DNA of 64,000 bases from Rhodanobacter sp. C05 (lineage in GTDB: Bacteria > Pseudomonadota > Gammaproteobacteria > Xanthomonadales > Rhodanobacteraceae): NCBI RefSeq assembly GCF_002001165.1, contig NZ_MUNQ01000026.1, positions 62,001 through 126,000 of the forward strand, given 5' to 3'. The translations under genes were made by a program, and so were the position numbers. Position 1 is the first letter of the stretch. The number at the start of each line of letters is the position of its first letter. The notes below the pieces were generated by a model. The model was not told where the DNA came from and made no database searches. It worked only from the letters and a program-made list of their open reading frames with translations. Below are positions 25,779 through 35,932 of the stretch, one piece after another.

Positions 25779-27523
25779 GGAAACACCTCGATCAGGTGCG
25801 CCGCCAGCTCATGCGGCGTACCGGAAAAACTGACCAGTCGTTCGGCGAAAATACCGCTGACCATATCGGCAAAATGTTCACCGGACGACGACTCTACCCA
25901 AACCTGGCCGCCGCGATCATGGATCGCCTGCGATCCGGCGACCGCATCGTTGGCACGGCCCGCAAACACAATCGCCAATGCATCACGACCAAACGCATTC
26001 GCCGCCATCGTGAGGCTGGCATCAATCGATGGACCTTGTGCCTGATCCGAAGCGATCGCCTGCAGCTCGATCTTGCCATCGCGACGCAGCACCACCTGCT
26101 GTCCCGCCGGAACCATCAGCACCTCGCCAGCTGCAGCGCGTTCGCCTTGCACAGCAAGGCGTAGCGGCAATGGGCAATGCGCAGCCAATCGTTCCACCAA
26201 CGCGGTGTCGGACTGTTGCGCGCCCATATGCTGGGTATGCAGGAAAGTCAGCCGGCAGTTGGCCGGCAGCGCGGCGAGAAAATCGCAGACGGAATCCACA
26301 CCGCTTGGTGCTGCCCCGAGCAGCACGATCCGGCTCAAGGCACTCCCCAGTTCGTCGAGCAGCATTTCGTGATCATGTACATACTGCTTGGGTGCGATAG
26401 CCTCTTCCATCGACACCAGTTCAAGACTGAACACGGGCTCGACGCCAGCTGCGACCGGTTCGATATCCGGCGCCAGAAAATCCGCCGCGCTCACTTTCTC
26501 GATGCCAAACGCAGCAGCCTCGTTTTTCGCAGGCCCGGCAGGCAGCGTGTCCTCATCCAGCAATGCCCAGTTGTCCGGCGCACGAGCGGACACGGTCACT
26601 GGCGCAGCGTGAACGGGCTCATCCGCCGACGCCGGAATGGTCACAATCGACGGATCAGCCGGCGACTCCAGCTTCAGATCGTCAAATGGCGCGCCCACAA
26701 CCTTCGACAGTTCGGCATGTGCAGTGGCCGCGATGGACGGCGCCTCATGGTGGCTTACGGGTGCATCGAATGCAGCAGGTGCCACACCGAAGTTGCCGTC
26801 ATGCAATGGCGGCAACTCCTCGTCATCGGCGAAGCGCAAGCCGGAACCGGAGGCCTGCTCGTCATCGACCGGCAACTCACCCGAAGCCAGCAAGGCTTCC
26901 AGTTCTGCCGCCAGATTCTCCGATTCGGCACTGGCGATCATCTCGTGCTCGCCATCCAGATCGTCATGCGACAGGAAATCCGGCTCGGACGGCATGGACG
27001 CAAACTCCGGCTCGATATCGTGCCCGGGCGCATCAGCTTTTTCGATGACTGCAGCGGCCGGCGCTTCGGCATCCGTTGCGATGGCCTCGAACGGGGTCTC
27101 GGCCGGAGCATCTGCAACGGATTCGGTCGGCCCGGCCGGCACAGGAGTGTCGATGGCGCGTGATCCCAGCGGGCGCGGCGGATCGATATCGCCTGCAGCC
27201 AGCACCTTGACCGCGAGATGCCGCGCCCAGCGTGCGCGGTCCCACCCACTCAGGCCACGACTTACCTGCGCGTCGTTGAACACCACCCGTGGCTGGTCGC
27301 TGTCGATGAGCTCGTACAGATTGTCGAATACATCATCATCACCATCGTCCAGATTGACCACGACGACATCCGCACCCAATTGCCGCAGCAAATCACGGCT
27401 GAGACTGGAAACGCCTCCCTCATGAACGATCCGCGCGCCATGCTCATGCAGTGCTTCGCGTAACTGACTGCCCAGCTCAGTGTCGTCGAACAACAGCGCA
27501 ACCGCTGGAGTCGTTTCAGTCAT
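25775..27523 (-). CDS. chpB: Chp-system protein-glutamate methylesterase ChpB (CheB-like) with atypical nucleophile region
   Basis: A 582-residue protein: a degenerate receiver-like domain (residues 1-115, ALLFDDTELG and VVVNLDDGDDD), an acidic low-complexity linker (about 130-380), then a CheB methylesterase domain (about 395-582). In chemotaxis, CheB demethylates receptors. Expected catalytic residues are Ser, His and Asp. His is present (HTQHMG) and Asp is present (RANDAVAG), but the nucleophile motif reads GAAPSG (404-408 region) instead of GASTGG, placing Ala405 at the Ser position. It overlaps chpA by eight bases and chpC by four. Confidence 0.82.
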   Translation of the reverse strand: MTETTPAVALLFDDTELGSQLREALHEHGARIVHEGGVSSLSRDLLRQLGADVVVVNLDDGDDDVFDNLYELIDSDQPRVVFNDAQVSRGLSGWDRARWARHLAVKVLAAGDIDPPRPLGSRAIDTPVPAGPTESVADAPAETPFEAIATDAEAPAAAVIEKADAPGHDIEPEFASMPSEPDFLSHDDLDGEHEMIASAESENLAAELEALLASGELPVDDEQASGSGLRFADDEELPPLHDGNFGVAPAAFDAPVSHHEAPSIAATAHAELSKVVGAPFDDLKLESPADPSIVTIPASADEPVHAAPVTVSARAPDNWALLDEDTLPAGPAKNEAAAFGIEKVSAADFLAPDIEPVAAGVEPVFSLELVSMEEAIAPKQYVHDHEMLLDELGSALSRIVLLGAAPSGVDSVCDFLAALPANCRLTFLHTQHMGAQQSDTALVERLAAHCPLPLRLAVQGERAAAGEVLMVPAGQQVVLRRDGKIELQAIASDQAQGPSIDASLTMAANAFGRDALAIVFAGRANDAVAGSQAIHDRGGQVWVESSSGEHFADMVSGIFAERLVSFSGTPHELAAHLIEVFP

Positions 27524-30500
27524 GAATCGGCTCCGCCGCCCGCTGCTCGAGCACTTCACTGATCTGCACCAGCAACTCGGCTTCCTGATACGGCTTGCCC
27601 AGGTAGCGATCCACACCGATGTCGAACGCCCGCTGGCGATGTTTGTCTCCGCTGCGCGAGGTGATCATGATGATCGGCACATTGCGCAGGCGCGGGTCGG
27701 CCTTCATGTGGGTCGCCAGCTCGTAGCCGTCCATCCGCGGCATCTCGATATCCAGCAGCATCAGATCCGGCACACGCTCGTGCAGTTTCTCCAGCGCATC
27801 GACACCGTCCTTGGCCGTACTGACCTCGTATTCGTGGCGTTCCAGCACACGGCTGGTGACCTTGCGCATGGTGATCGAATCATCCACCACCATCACCAGC
27901 GGCTGCACCCGCACCTCTTCGATGATCGGCGCCTGCACTGCACTGAGGCCATCGGCCAGACGCTGCTGACGACGGGTGATGCCATGACGGACCAGCGGCG
28001 CCAGATCCAGAATGATCAGCACCGAGCCGTCACCCATGATCGTCGCACCGAGCAGGCCCGGCACCGAACTGATCTGCGGACCGACCGACTTGACCACGAT
28101 CTCGCGCGAACCGAGCACGGCGTCGATACGGATCGCCGCACGCAGATCGCCGGCGCGGGTCAGCAGCAGCGGCTGCTGTTCGCCCTCGGGCTGCAGCCCT
28201 GGTGGCAGACCCAGCAGTTCAGCCAGATCGTGGATGCCATAAGCCTCGTTGCCGTAGCGGAATGACGGCTCGTCCTCGGTCATCATGACCGCCAGATCTT
28301 CCGGATTGACCCGCGCCACACCCTGCACCGACGTCATCGGAATGGCGAAGGTCGCCTCGCCGATGCGTACCAGGATGGCCTGGGTTACGGCGAGCGTGAA
28401 TGGCAGTCGCAGCACGAAGGTGCTGCCCTTGCCCTCGTCCGAATCGATCGACAGCGAACCGCCAAGCTGCTTGATCTCGTTCGCCACCACGTCCATGCCG
28501 ACGCCGCGACCGGCAAGCTGGGTCACCTTGCTGGCAGTGGAGAAGCCCGGCTGGGTGATCAGCGAGAGCAGCTGGTTGTCGGTCGGCTTGATGTCGGCAC
28601 GCAGCAGCCCACGCTCGATGCCGCGCTTGCGGATCGCGGCGCGATTCAGGCCACGGCCATCATCACTGACTCGAATCACTACCTCGGTAGCCTCACGCGC
28701 CACCTGGATATGCACGGAGCCTTCGGCTGACTTGCCCGCCTTGCGGCGCTCGGTCGGAGTCTCGATGCCATGTGCGATGGCATTGCGCAGCATGTGCTCG
28801 AACGGTGCCTTGATGCGGTCGAGCAGGTTGCGATCCATTTCGCCGTGTGCGCCGTCCACGTACAGCTGGGCGCTCTTGCCTTCTTCCTGGGCAGCCTGAC
28901 GCAGCGTGCGGCGCAGGTTCGGCACCATCGTGTCGAACGGCAGCATGCGTGTGCGCAGCAAGCCTTCCTGCAACTCTGTACTGACGCGGGACTGCTGGAT
29001 CAGCAGGGTCTCGGCCTGCCGGGTCAGCTCGTCCAGCATGCTCTGGATCGACACCAGATCGGATACCGATTCGGCCAGTGCACGCGAATACTGCTGCAGT
29101 TGCGAGAAACGATCGAGCTCGAGCGGATCGAACGTCGCCATGCCCGCTTCGCGATGCTCGCGCTGGAAGCGCGCGATGATCTGCGCTTCGGTCTCGATTT
29201 CCAGCATGCGCAGCTGGCTGCGCAGACGCGCGACAGTCTGTTCGAGCTCGACCAGGTTGAAACGGTAGCCGGCCACCTGCTGTTCGAGGCGCGAACGGTA
29301 AATCGCCACCTCGCCGGCGTGGTTGACCAGGTTGTCGAGCAGATCGGCGCGGACACGGATCTGCTCCTGCGGAGAACGTACTTCCTCATCTTCTTCCGGC
29401 AGCAGCTCGGGTAGTTCCAGCCCTTCCAGCGTGCTCGGCACTACTGGTGCCGGTGTTGCCCGTACCGGTTTCGACACCTGCAGCGGCACGACGGCAGCAG
29501 CCAATACCTCGTCGTCGGCCAGCGTCTGCTCTCCTGCGAGACTCAGCAGCTGATCGATCATGGCTTGCGGGTACGCAGGCGTCTGTCCCTGTGAAACCTG
29601 CTGCGTCAGCGCGTGCAGCTGATCAAAGCTCGCCTCCAGCGCAGCAATCAGCGGGCCGGTCTTTTCCACATCGCGAATCGGCTTCTCGAGCAAGGTCTCG
29701 ATCGCGTGTGAAAGATCACCTACTGAAGACAACCCGGCGATTCGTGCACCGCCCTTCAGCGTATGCAGATCGCGCTGCAGCTCGGCCACATGAGCCAGTT
29801 CGGATGGCTCGGCATGCCAATGTGCCAACACGCCATCGGCATGATCGAGGAGTTCGTGGGCCTCTTCGATGAACACTTCGAGCAGATCGGCATCGATATG
29901 GCCGGAGCCCGCCAGCGCATATGCCGGCTCGTGTGCCGGCATTGCACTTGTTTCCACCGACACTGCATCGGCCGCAGCCTGCTCGGCAGCCAGCTTTTCG
30001 GCAGCAGCTTGTTCTGCGGCGAATTTCTCGGCTTCGGCATGTTCTGCTGCAAGCTTCTCGGCGGCAGCCTGTTCCGCCGCAAGTTTCTCGGCTTCGGCAT
30101 GTTCTGCTGCTGCATGCTCTGCTGCTGCATGCTCTGCTGCTGCATGCTCTGCTGCTGCCTTCTCTGCAGCTGCTTGTTCCGCGGCTGCATGTTCAGCAGC
30201 GAGCCTGTCGGCTTCGGCCTGCTCAGCTGCACGTTTCTCGGCAGCCGCCTGTTCCGCCACCGCCTTCTCTGCAGCTGCATGCTCTGCGGCAGCTTGCTCT
30301 GCTGCTGCCTGCTCCGCAGCCAGCTTCTCGGCCTCTGCCTGTTCCGCGGCCAGTCTTTCAGTCTCGGCCTGACGGGCCGCCTGTTCTGCCTTCTCTGCAA
30401 GTGCCTGCTCGGCAGCGGCGGCCTCGGGTTCGAACGCGCCCAGTGCGGCTACCAGCTCGGCAGCAAATTCGACATGGTGCACATCGTCCAGCGGAGCTCC

Positions 30501-33500
30501 TGCCTGCTGAGTTGCTTCCGTCGGCACTTCGGCGCCTGTCTCATCTGCATGTCCTGCGACGAGCTTGTCCATGCTGGCATCCAGCGATGCGGCCATTGCC
30601 GTTTCGTCGCCTGCTGCATGCGCCGGAGCGGCCGTTTCGGCAGCAGCTTCCTCCTCGTCGGGACGCGGCTCGAACACCACATGCGCCACCTGCGACTCGG
30701 GATAACGATCGCGCATGTCAATCAGCTGTGCGGTCAACGCATCCACGTTGGGCAACTGCGGCTCGGCGACATCGAACTGGCTCATCACGTGGTCGACGAC
30801 CTCGACCGACTGGCCAAGCAGATGCACACCCTCGGCCGGCAACGGCTGATTGGCGGCACGCAGACGCTTGAGCAGTCCCTCCAGCGGCGACAGCAGCTGA
30901 GTGAGCAGCAGGATGTCGACCATCGCGATGGCACCATGCAGTGTATGCACGGCACGCAGCAGCTCTTCCGTGATGGGCAATTCGCTACCGCCGCGCTGAA
31001 TCGCGGCGCGGATGGTCTGCAGGTATTGCGCAACTTCGCTGCGCAGGATCTCCAGCAGCACCGGATCGACCGGTGGCATTGCCGAAATCGCAATGAACGA
31101 TGCCGGCTCGACTGCCTCGTGCTCGGCAGCGGCAGTGTGGGCATCGGTTACGCCGGCTTCCGGGACGGCCTGCGCCGCTACATCAACGCGCGGCACACGC
31201 CGGCGTACCACACGACGAACTGTTTCGGTCGCACCCGATGCGTAATCCTCCACGCGTGCCGGCTGGCCAGCGGCCTGTTGCTCGGCGGCCTGCATGATGG
31301 CGCTGAGTGGCAGCGTCGGCGTACCGTCGCCCTTGAGTGCAGCCAGCAATTGTGGCAACGCATCGATAGCGTGACGAACGACTGCCTGTACACCCTCATT
31401 TGGCTGGATCGTGTTGTCCAGCACCCGATTGAGCATGTCCTCCACTTTCCACGCGAACTCGCCGAGCACGCCGGCACCGACCAGTCGGCCGGAGCCCTTG
31501 AGCGTATGGAACGAGCGGCGGATACCTACGAGCGAAGATTGCTGGGCGGGATCAGCCAGCCAGGTTTGTTCGGCAGCACGCAGGTTGTCGATTTCCTCCT
31601 GCATTTCTTCCAGGAAGATCTCGCGGATATCGTCGTCGATGCCTTCAGCATTCGCATTGAAGCCGGTGTTGGCCGCCAGCGCATCGCGCACGGGCACCTG
31701 CTCGACAATTTCTTCCTCGATTTCGATCCAGTCGTCCTGGCCATCCGACGCATTCGACTCCAGCATCGCGGGCGCAGTCGCTTCAGTCTGCGCCAGCCGC
31801 AGACCGTCCAGATCATGAACAGTGGTAGCTGGTGGAACCGTGTCGCCAATGAACACATGGCCCAGGTCGTCACCGGGCAGCAGGCTGACGGATTCGGAGA
31901 GCTCCGGATGCTCCTCATGCTCGAAGACGTGGCTAACGGGGGCAGCCACAACAGGCGTGGCTACGGTTGCCGTGGACACCGCACGTGCGGCAGGCAGTGG
32001 CCAGTAACCGAGCAAGCCAAGACTGTGCTCGGCCACATCCAGAATATGTTCCAGCCCACCACGATGTTCGCGCGCGGCCTCGAGATAGTACTCGAGTGCT
32101 GCGAGAGCATCGGCGAGATGATCCATCTGCGCCCCGCTGGGTACGCGCCGGTCATCCAGCAGTTCATAGCCGACGAAGCGACCCACGCCTTCCGCCAGTT
32201 CAGCCGGACGTGTTGCCGACAACATGCGCATGGCGCCAGCGACTTCGTCCATCAGGACTGATGCGCCCGCCAGACGATCGTGCTCCCAGCCGGATTCGAC
32301 AAAGGCAACGATCGCGTCCTTCACCTTGCCGGTGTTGCCGATCGCTTCCTGCATGAGGGTCGTGACGACGCCCAGCGCCTCGCTGCGCGGTAGTCCAGGT
32401 GCAACTCCACCTGCGGCCGACTCGTCCTCTGAGCCGAGGCTTTCGATGTGATCGTCCAGTGAAGCCTCGACGTACAACAATGCTCCAGCCACATCGAGCA
32501 AAGTATCTTCATCGGCCGGACGCAGACGGTTCGCGATCTCGTCGAGTACCCGTCGCTGTTCGCCGATCACACGGCGAGGTACCGTCAGCGCCAGCATGCC
32601 CAGCGTATCGCCCACGCGTTCGAGCACTTCACCCTGCACAGCCAGTTGCGCCGGGTCACCATCCTGCTGGCGCAGGAACAGATCCAGCGCTTCCTTGACA
32701 CGCAGCAGATCGTCCTTCAAGGCACGCGATACGGAGTCGAGCAGCGCGCGATTGTGTCCGGACATCGAACCGCGGGCATGCTCCAGCTCGCCGGCATCGG
32801 GCAACAGGCTGTCCAGCGCGTAGGTCGTGCGAAGCAGTTCCATCTGCGGACTGCGTTGCTTGGCCTGGGCCACGATGTAGAGCAGCTTGCAGGCCACCTC
32901 ATCCGCTTCGCCACCGCGCAGGCTGTTTTCACCCTGTTCGATCAGCAGGCGGATGTTGCGGTCAACCTTGCCGACCAGCTGGCGAATTTCGCCCGCCTGA
33001 GCCTTGAGTGCTCCCTGTTCCAGTCCCTCGAGGACACCGGCAGCTATCCACCACAAGCGTCGCCCATGTACATGGAAGCAGCGCGCCGTGATCGCCAGCA
33101 GCGTCTTGCGCATGCCGATCAACTGCTGCGATGCATTCTGTCCGCGGAACCAGGCAAGCAGTTGCTGCTGGAAACGCAGCCGCAGATCCACCAGTTCGCT
33201 GCGATGTGCTTCGGCATATGCCTCGCTCATCGCAGCCGGGGCTTGCTCCGGCAGGAACGCGTCGAGATTCGGATGGAACATCGCCGACTCGGGCAGCGGC
33301 GGCTGCTCGCGGCTGGCGCGCAAGTCATTCAGCAATGGCAGCAGCACCACCGGCACATCACGATGGCCGCTGGACAGGCGTTCGAGATAATCGGGAAGTT
33401 GCATCAAGCCACGCATCAACGCGGCATAGGCATCCTCGCGATGGGCGACGTGATCCCCAAGCAGCGCGATGACGAGCGTTTCCATCTCGGCGGTAACCAT

Positions 33501-33698
33501 CGCCGCGCCATACAGCTCGACCATCCGCAAGGTGCCATGCACCTGATGCAGATGATCCGCACAAGTGCGCATGTAGTCGCGCTTGGCTGGATTGTCAACA
33601 TAGGACTCCAGCGCCTCGCGGGCGATCGACAAGGTATCGTCGAGCTCCGGCTTGACCCACTGCAGTGTGGTGAAATCGATGTGGTCTTGAAGTCTCAT
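27516..33698 (-). CDS. chpA: ChpA hybrid chemosensory histidine kinase for type IV pili (Pil-Chp)
   Basis: A 2060-residue CheA-like kinase, the hub of twitching-motility signalling. Hpt-type domains centre on His54 (VHGTLRM), His731 (HTLKGSG), His918 (HTLHGA) and His1312 (HTLKGGA), with degenerate Hpt-like helices between 54 and 731. A repetitive Ala/Glu linker occupies about 1093-1245. The CheA dimerisation helices start near 1440 (DLLDNLVNHAGEVA), then an HATPase domain (RNAIAHGIE, DDGRGLN), a CheW-like domain and a C-terminal receiver (VVDDSITMRK, LLDIEMPRMDG, KPY). All kinase motifs look intact. GAGAGG precedes the ATG. It lies between pilJ and chpB. Confidence 0.95.
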   Translation of the reverse strand: MRLQDHIDFTTLQWVKPELDDTLSIAREALESYVDNPAKRDYMRTCADHLHQVHGTLRMVELYGAAMVTAEMETLVIALLGDHVAHREDAYAALMRGLMQLPDYLERLSSGHRDVPVVLLPLLNDLRASREQPPLPESAMFHPNLDAFLPEQAPAAMSEAYAEAHRSELVDLRLRFQQQLLAWFRGQNASQQLIGMRKTLLAITARCFHVHGRRLWWIAAGVLEGLEQGALKAQAGEIRQLVGKVDRNIRLLIEQGENSLRGGEADEVACKLLYIVAQAKQRSPQMELLRTTYALDSLLPDAGELEHARGSMSGHNRALLDSVSRALKDDLLRVKEALDLFLRQQDGDPAQLAVQGEVLERVGDTLGMLALTVPRRVIGEQRRVLDEIANRLRPADEDTLLDVAGALLYVEASLDDHIESLGSEDESAAGGVAPGLPRSEALGVVTTLMQEAIGNTGKVKDAIVAFVESGWEHDRLAGASVLMDEVAGAMRMLSATRPAELAEGVGRFVGYELLDDRRVPSGAQMDHLADALAALEYYLEAAREHRGGLEHILDVAEHSLGLLGYWPLPAARAVSTATVATPVVAAPVSHVFEHEEHPELSESVSLLPGDDLGHVFIGDTVPPATTVHDLDGLRLAQTEATAPAMLESNASDGQDDWIEIEEEIVEQVPVRDALAANTGFNANAEGIDDDIREIFLEEMQEEIDNLRAAEQTWLADPAQQSSLVGIRRSFHTLKGSGRLVGAGVLGEFAWKVEDMLNRVLDNTIQPNEGVQAVVRHAIDALPQLLAALKGDGTPTLPLSAIMQAAEQQAAGQPARVEDYASGATETVRRVVRRRVPRVDVAAQAVPEAGVTDAHTAAAEHEAVEPASFIAISAMPPVDPVLLEILRSEVAQYLQTIRAAIQRGGSELPITEELLRAVHTLHGAIAMVDILLLTQLLSPLEGLLKRLRAANQPLPAEGVHLLGQSVEVVDHVMSQFDVAEPQLPNVDALTAQLIDMRDRYPESQVAHVVFEPRPDEEEAAAETAAPAHAAGDETAMAASLDASMDKLVAGHADETGAEVPTEATQQAGAPLDDVHHVEFAAELVAALGAFEPEAAAAEQALAEKAEQAARQAETERLAAEQAEAEKLAAEQAAAEQAAAEHAAAEKAVAEQAAAEKRAAEQAEADRLAAEHAAAEQAAAEKAAAEHAAAEHAAAEHAAAEHAEAEKLAAEQAAAEKLAAEHAEAEKFAAEQAAAEKLAAEQAAADAVSVETSAMPAHEPAYALAGSGHIDADLLEVFIEEAHELLDHADGVLAHWHAEPSELAHVAELQRDLHTLKGGARIAGLSSVGDLSHAIETLLEKPIRDVEKTGPLIAALEASFDQLHALTQQVSQGQTPAYPQAMIDQLLSLAGEQTLADDEVLAAAVVPLQVSKPVRATPAPVVPSTLEGLELPELLPEEDEEVRSPQEQIRVRADLLDNLVNHAGEVAIYRSRLEQQVAGYRFNLVELEQTVARLRSQLRMLEIETEAQIIARFQREHREAGMATFDPLELDRFSQLQQYSRALAESVSDLVSIQSMLDELTRQAETLLIQQSRVSTELQEGLLRTRMLPFDTMVPNLRRTLRQAAQEEGKSAQLYVDGAHGEMDRNLLDRIKAPFEHMLRNAIAHGIETPTERRKAGKSAEGSVHIQVAREATEVVIRVSDDGRGLNRAAIRKRGIERGLLRADIKPTDNQLLSLITQPGFSTASKVTQLAGRGVGMDVVANEIKQLGGSLSIDSDEGKGSTFVLRLPFTLAVTQAILVRIGEATFAIPMTSVQGVARVNPEDLAVMMTEDEPSFRYGNEAYGIHDLAELLGLPPGLQPEGEQQPLLLTRAGDLRAAIRIDAVLGSREIVVKSVGPQISSVPGLLGATIMGDGSVLIILDLAPLVRHGITRRQQRLADGLSAVQAPIIEEVRVQPLVMVVDDSITMRKVTSRVLERHEYEVSTAKDGVDALEKLHERVPDLMLLDIEMPRMDGYELATHMKADPRLRNVPIIMITSRSGDKHRQRAFDIGVDRYLGKPYQEAELLVQISEVLEQRAAEPIHD
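29970..30420 (-). repeat. In-frame 15-bp tandem repeat encoding the ChpA Ala/Glu linker
   Basis: Within chpA, about 150 codons consist of pentapeptides of the form x-Ala-Ala-Glu-(Gln/Lys/His), for example LAAEQ, AAAEK, FAAEQ. At 30100-30165 the 15-base DNA unit (GCATGCTCTGCTGCT on the plus strand) is repeated nearly perfectly, so the array can change length by slippage while keeping frame. The protein product should be a long charged alpha-helix or coiled coil separating the third and fourth Hpt domains. Confidence 0.85.
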
Positions 33699-33772
33699 GC
33701 GCCTCTCTCAACGGTTGCGCAACGCAGGCATCACGCAACCAACGAGACTGCCCCCCGTCATAAATTCCAATG

Positions 33773-35803
33773 TCAACCCGGCAGCTTAAAGTGCGCCACC
33801 GAGCGTCGCAGATCACTCGCCAGCTGCGCCAGCGTACCGATCGAGTCGGCGGTCTGGCTCGCACCTTGCGAGGTTTGCGAAGTAATTTCCTGAATCGCGT
33901 TCATTGAATGCGAAATGTCCGTCGCCGCTGCGGATTGCTGTCGCGCTGCGCTGGAGATGTTCTGAATCAGCGCGGACAGATCGTGCGACACGCGCTCGAT
34001 GTCACCCAGTGCACTACCGGCGTCTTCCGCCTTGCGCGCACCGGCCACCACCTCGGCGGTGGTCTGCTCCATCGAGTTCACCGCTTCGTTGGTATCGGAC
34101 TGAATCGTCTGCACCAGTGTCTCGATTCGCTTGGTCGCGCTGGTCGAGCGTTCGGCCAATCGCTGCACTTCGTCCGCCACCACCGCGAAACCGCGGCCTG
34201 CCTCACCGGCCGAAGCCGCCTGGATCGCCGCGTTCAAGGCGAGGATGTTGGTCTGCTCGGCAATGTCGTTGATCAGTTCCACGATCGAGCCGATTTCCTG
34301 CGAGGATTCACCCAGCCGCTTGATGCGTTTGGAGGTCTCCTGGATCTGGTCACGGATCGAGTCCATCCCCGAGATCGTCTCGCGCACCACTTCGGCGCCG
34401 TGCGAGGCGATCTGCACCGAGCGCTCGGCCACGTCGGCCGACTCGGCGGAGTTCTTCGACACGTCATCCATCGAACTGGCGATCTGGTTGATGGCCGTGG
34501 TCGCCGTGCTGATCTGCTGCGCCTGCTGTTCTGCCGCGTTGGCCAGATGGCGTGCCGTGGTCTGGGTTTCCTGTGCTGACGACGACACCTGCTCCGAGGT
34601 CTCGTTGATGGTGGTCACCAGTGAACGCAGCTCATCGATGGCGTAGTTCACCGAGTCGGCGATCGCGCCGGTGATGTCTTCCGACACCGTGGTCTTCACC
34701 GTCAGGTCGCCTTCGGCGAGCGAGCCCATTTCGTCCAGCAGGCGCATGATCGCCTCCTGGTTACGCTGGTTCAGCTCGGTACTGCTGGCAAACCGGCGGC
34801 GCTGATCGCCCACCAGCGTGATGACCAGCAACAGGGCGAAGGCCACCGCGGCAATCGCGCCGAACAGGCCCCACCACACATTCGGGAACAGCCGCCGCAG
34901 CGGCAGCTTGCCGATCTGCTCGGACAGGTCGTTGGCGCGCAGGAGTACCGTCTGCGAGTCCAGCGAAGCCTGGTTGCCCGCGTGTTTCACGTCGGCGATG
35001 TTGCCTGCAGCAGCGACCAGTTTGGCCACCGGGTCGGCCAGCTTGGTCCAGCCGGCATCCATGTCGGTGAGAATCTTGTGCGCGTTGGCATCACTGATCG
35101 GCTTCACGCCACTGTCGGGGTTGCCGTCAAGCAGACCCTTCAGCACGCTGCCATAGAGCTGCGCATCGCGGGACAGGCCATCGGCCGCCGACTGTGCATT
35201 GTCGCCACCCTGCAACACTTCCTGCACTCGGCGGATGATGCGGTCAGCCGACAGCATCTGGCGGGAAGTGCCCAGCATCTGCTCGGAGCTGCCGTTGCGC
35301 TGCTGCAGGATGTTGACCACCTGCTCCATGCTCGAATTGAGCAACGGCATCTGCTGCGACAGCGTGTCGGCGCGCTGCGCCGAATCGAGCACCACGGCCT
35401 TGTTGGAAAGGATCTTGCCGATATCGCCATCGAGCTGCTGCCACGAGGCGTCAAGCGCACTCACAGCACGGCCAGCGGGGGACGCATTGTTGTCGGCGTA
35501 AGCCTGCATGCCGCTCGTCGGATCGCCCTTGCCCAGTTTCTGCACGGCGGAATCGATGGCGTTGCGGGTGCCCTCAAGCTCCTTGAAGGAGTCGGTATTG
35601 CCGTTTGCCGATTCCAGCGCGAACTTGGCCGTCTGCTGTGACAGCACCTGGATCTGCGTAGTCAGCGCGATGGCCTGGCGATCCTCATCGTTCTTGATGT
35701 TCAGTCGCCAGAAGTCAAACGCCGCAATGCCGATCGCAATCAGCAGCAGGACAATGAGTGCGGTGTAACCTCGTTCCCTGCTGACGCCCCCTGTAGTGCT
35801 CAT
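33773..35803 (-). CDS. pilJ: PilJ, methyl-accepting chemotaxis protein of the Pil-Chp system
   Basis: A 676-residue receptor: first helix about residues 13-32, periplasmic PilJ-type domain about 33-305 with repeated helical modules, second helix about 310-335, HAMP, then a methyl-accepting signalling domain ending near 660. The hairpin tip contains the conserved [32 protein letters not shown] stretch that contacts CheA and CheW proteins. In Pseudomonas PilJ senses pilus/surface contact. ATG at 35803 is preferred over GTG at 35809 because GAGG lies eight bases before it. No pilK gene lies between it and chpA; only 74 bases separate them. Confidence 0.95.
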   Translation of the reverse strand: MSTTGGVSRERGYTALIVLLLIAIGIAAFDFWRLNIKNDEDRQAIALTTQIQVLSQQTAKFALESANGNTDSFKELEGTRNAIDSAVQKLGKGDPTSGMQAYADNNASPAGRAVSALDASWQQLDGDIGKILSNKAVVLDSAQRADTLSQQMPLLNSSMEQVVNILQQRNGSSEQMLGTSRQMLSADRIIRRVQEVLQGGDNAQSAADGLSRDAQLYGSVLKGLLDGNPDSGVKPISDANAHKILTDMDAGWTKLADPVAKLVAAAGNIADVKHAGNQASLDSQTVLLRANDLSEQIGKLPLRRLFPNVWWGLFGAIAAVAFALLLVITLVGDQRRRFASSTELNQRNQEAIMRLLDEMGSLAEGDLTVKTTVSEDITGAIADSVNYAIDELRSLVTTINETSEQVSSSAQETQTTARHLANAAEQQAQQISTATTAINQIASSMDDVSKNSAESADVAERSVQIASHGAEVVRETISGMDSIRDQIQETSKRIKRLGESSQEIGSIVELINDIAEQTNILALNAAIQAASAGEAGRGFAVVADEVQRLAERSTSATKRIETLVQTIQSDTNEAVNSMEQTTAEVVAGARKAEDAGSALGDIERVSHDLSALIQNISSAARQQSAAATDISHSMNAIQEITSQTSQGASQTADSIGTLAQLASDLRRSVAHFKLPG

Positions 35804-35932
35804 GTTCACCTCATCCGTCTAACTGTACGTTGCCGGCTCCGCATCATCGCGCGGCTGCTGGCCAGGGATTTGTTGTTTCAACTCCGGCCGCAATCGGCAC
35901 CGGCCCTTCCATAATCTGTAACCGCGCTCAGC

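Noticed and set aside
30100-30165. Short tandem repeats that could be read as a CRISPR or satellite
   Set aside because: Units are 15 bp, directly adjacent with no spacers, and stay in the chpA reading frame; no cas gene is near.
29763-32261. 832-codon open frame opposite chpA
   Set aside because: It is the mirror of chpA on the other strand. It is Cys/Leu/Arg-rich with no family motif, and the real gene on the minus strand has intact Hpt, kinase and receiver domains.
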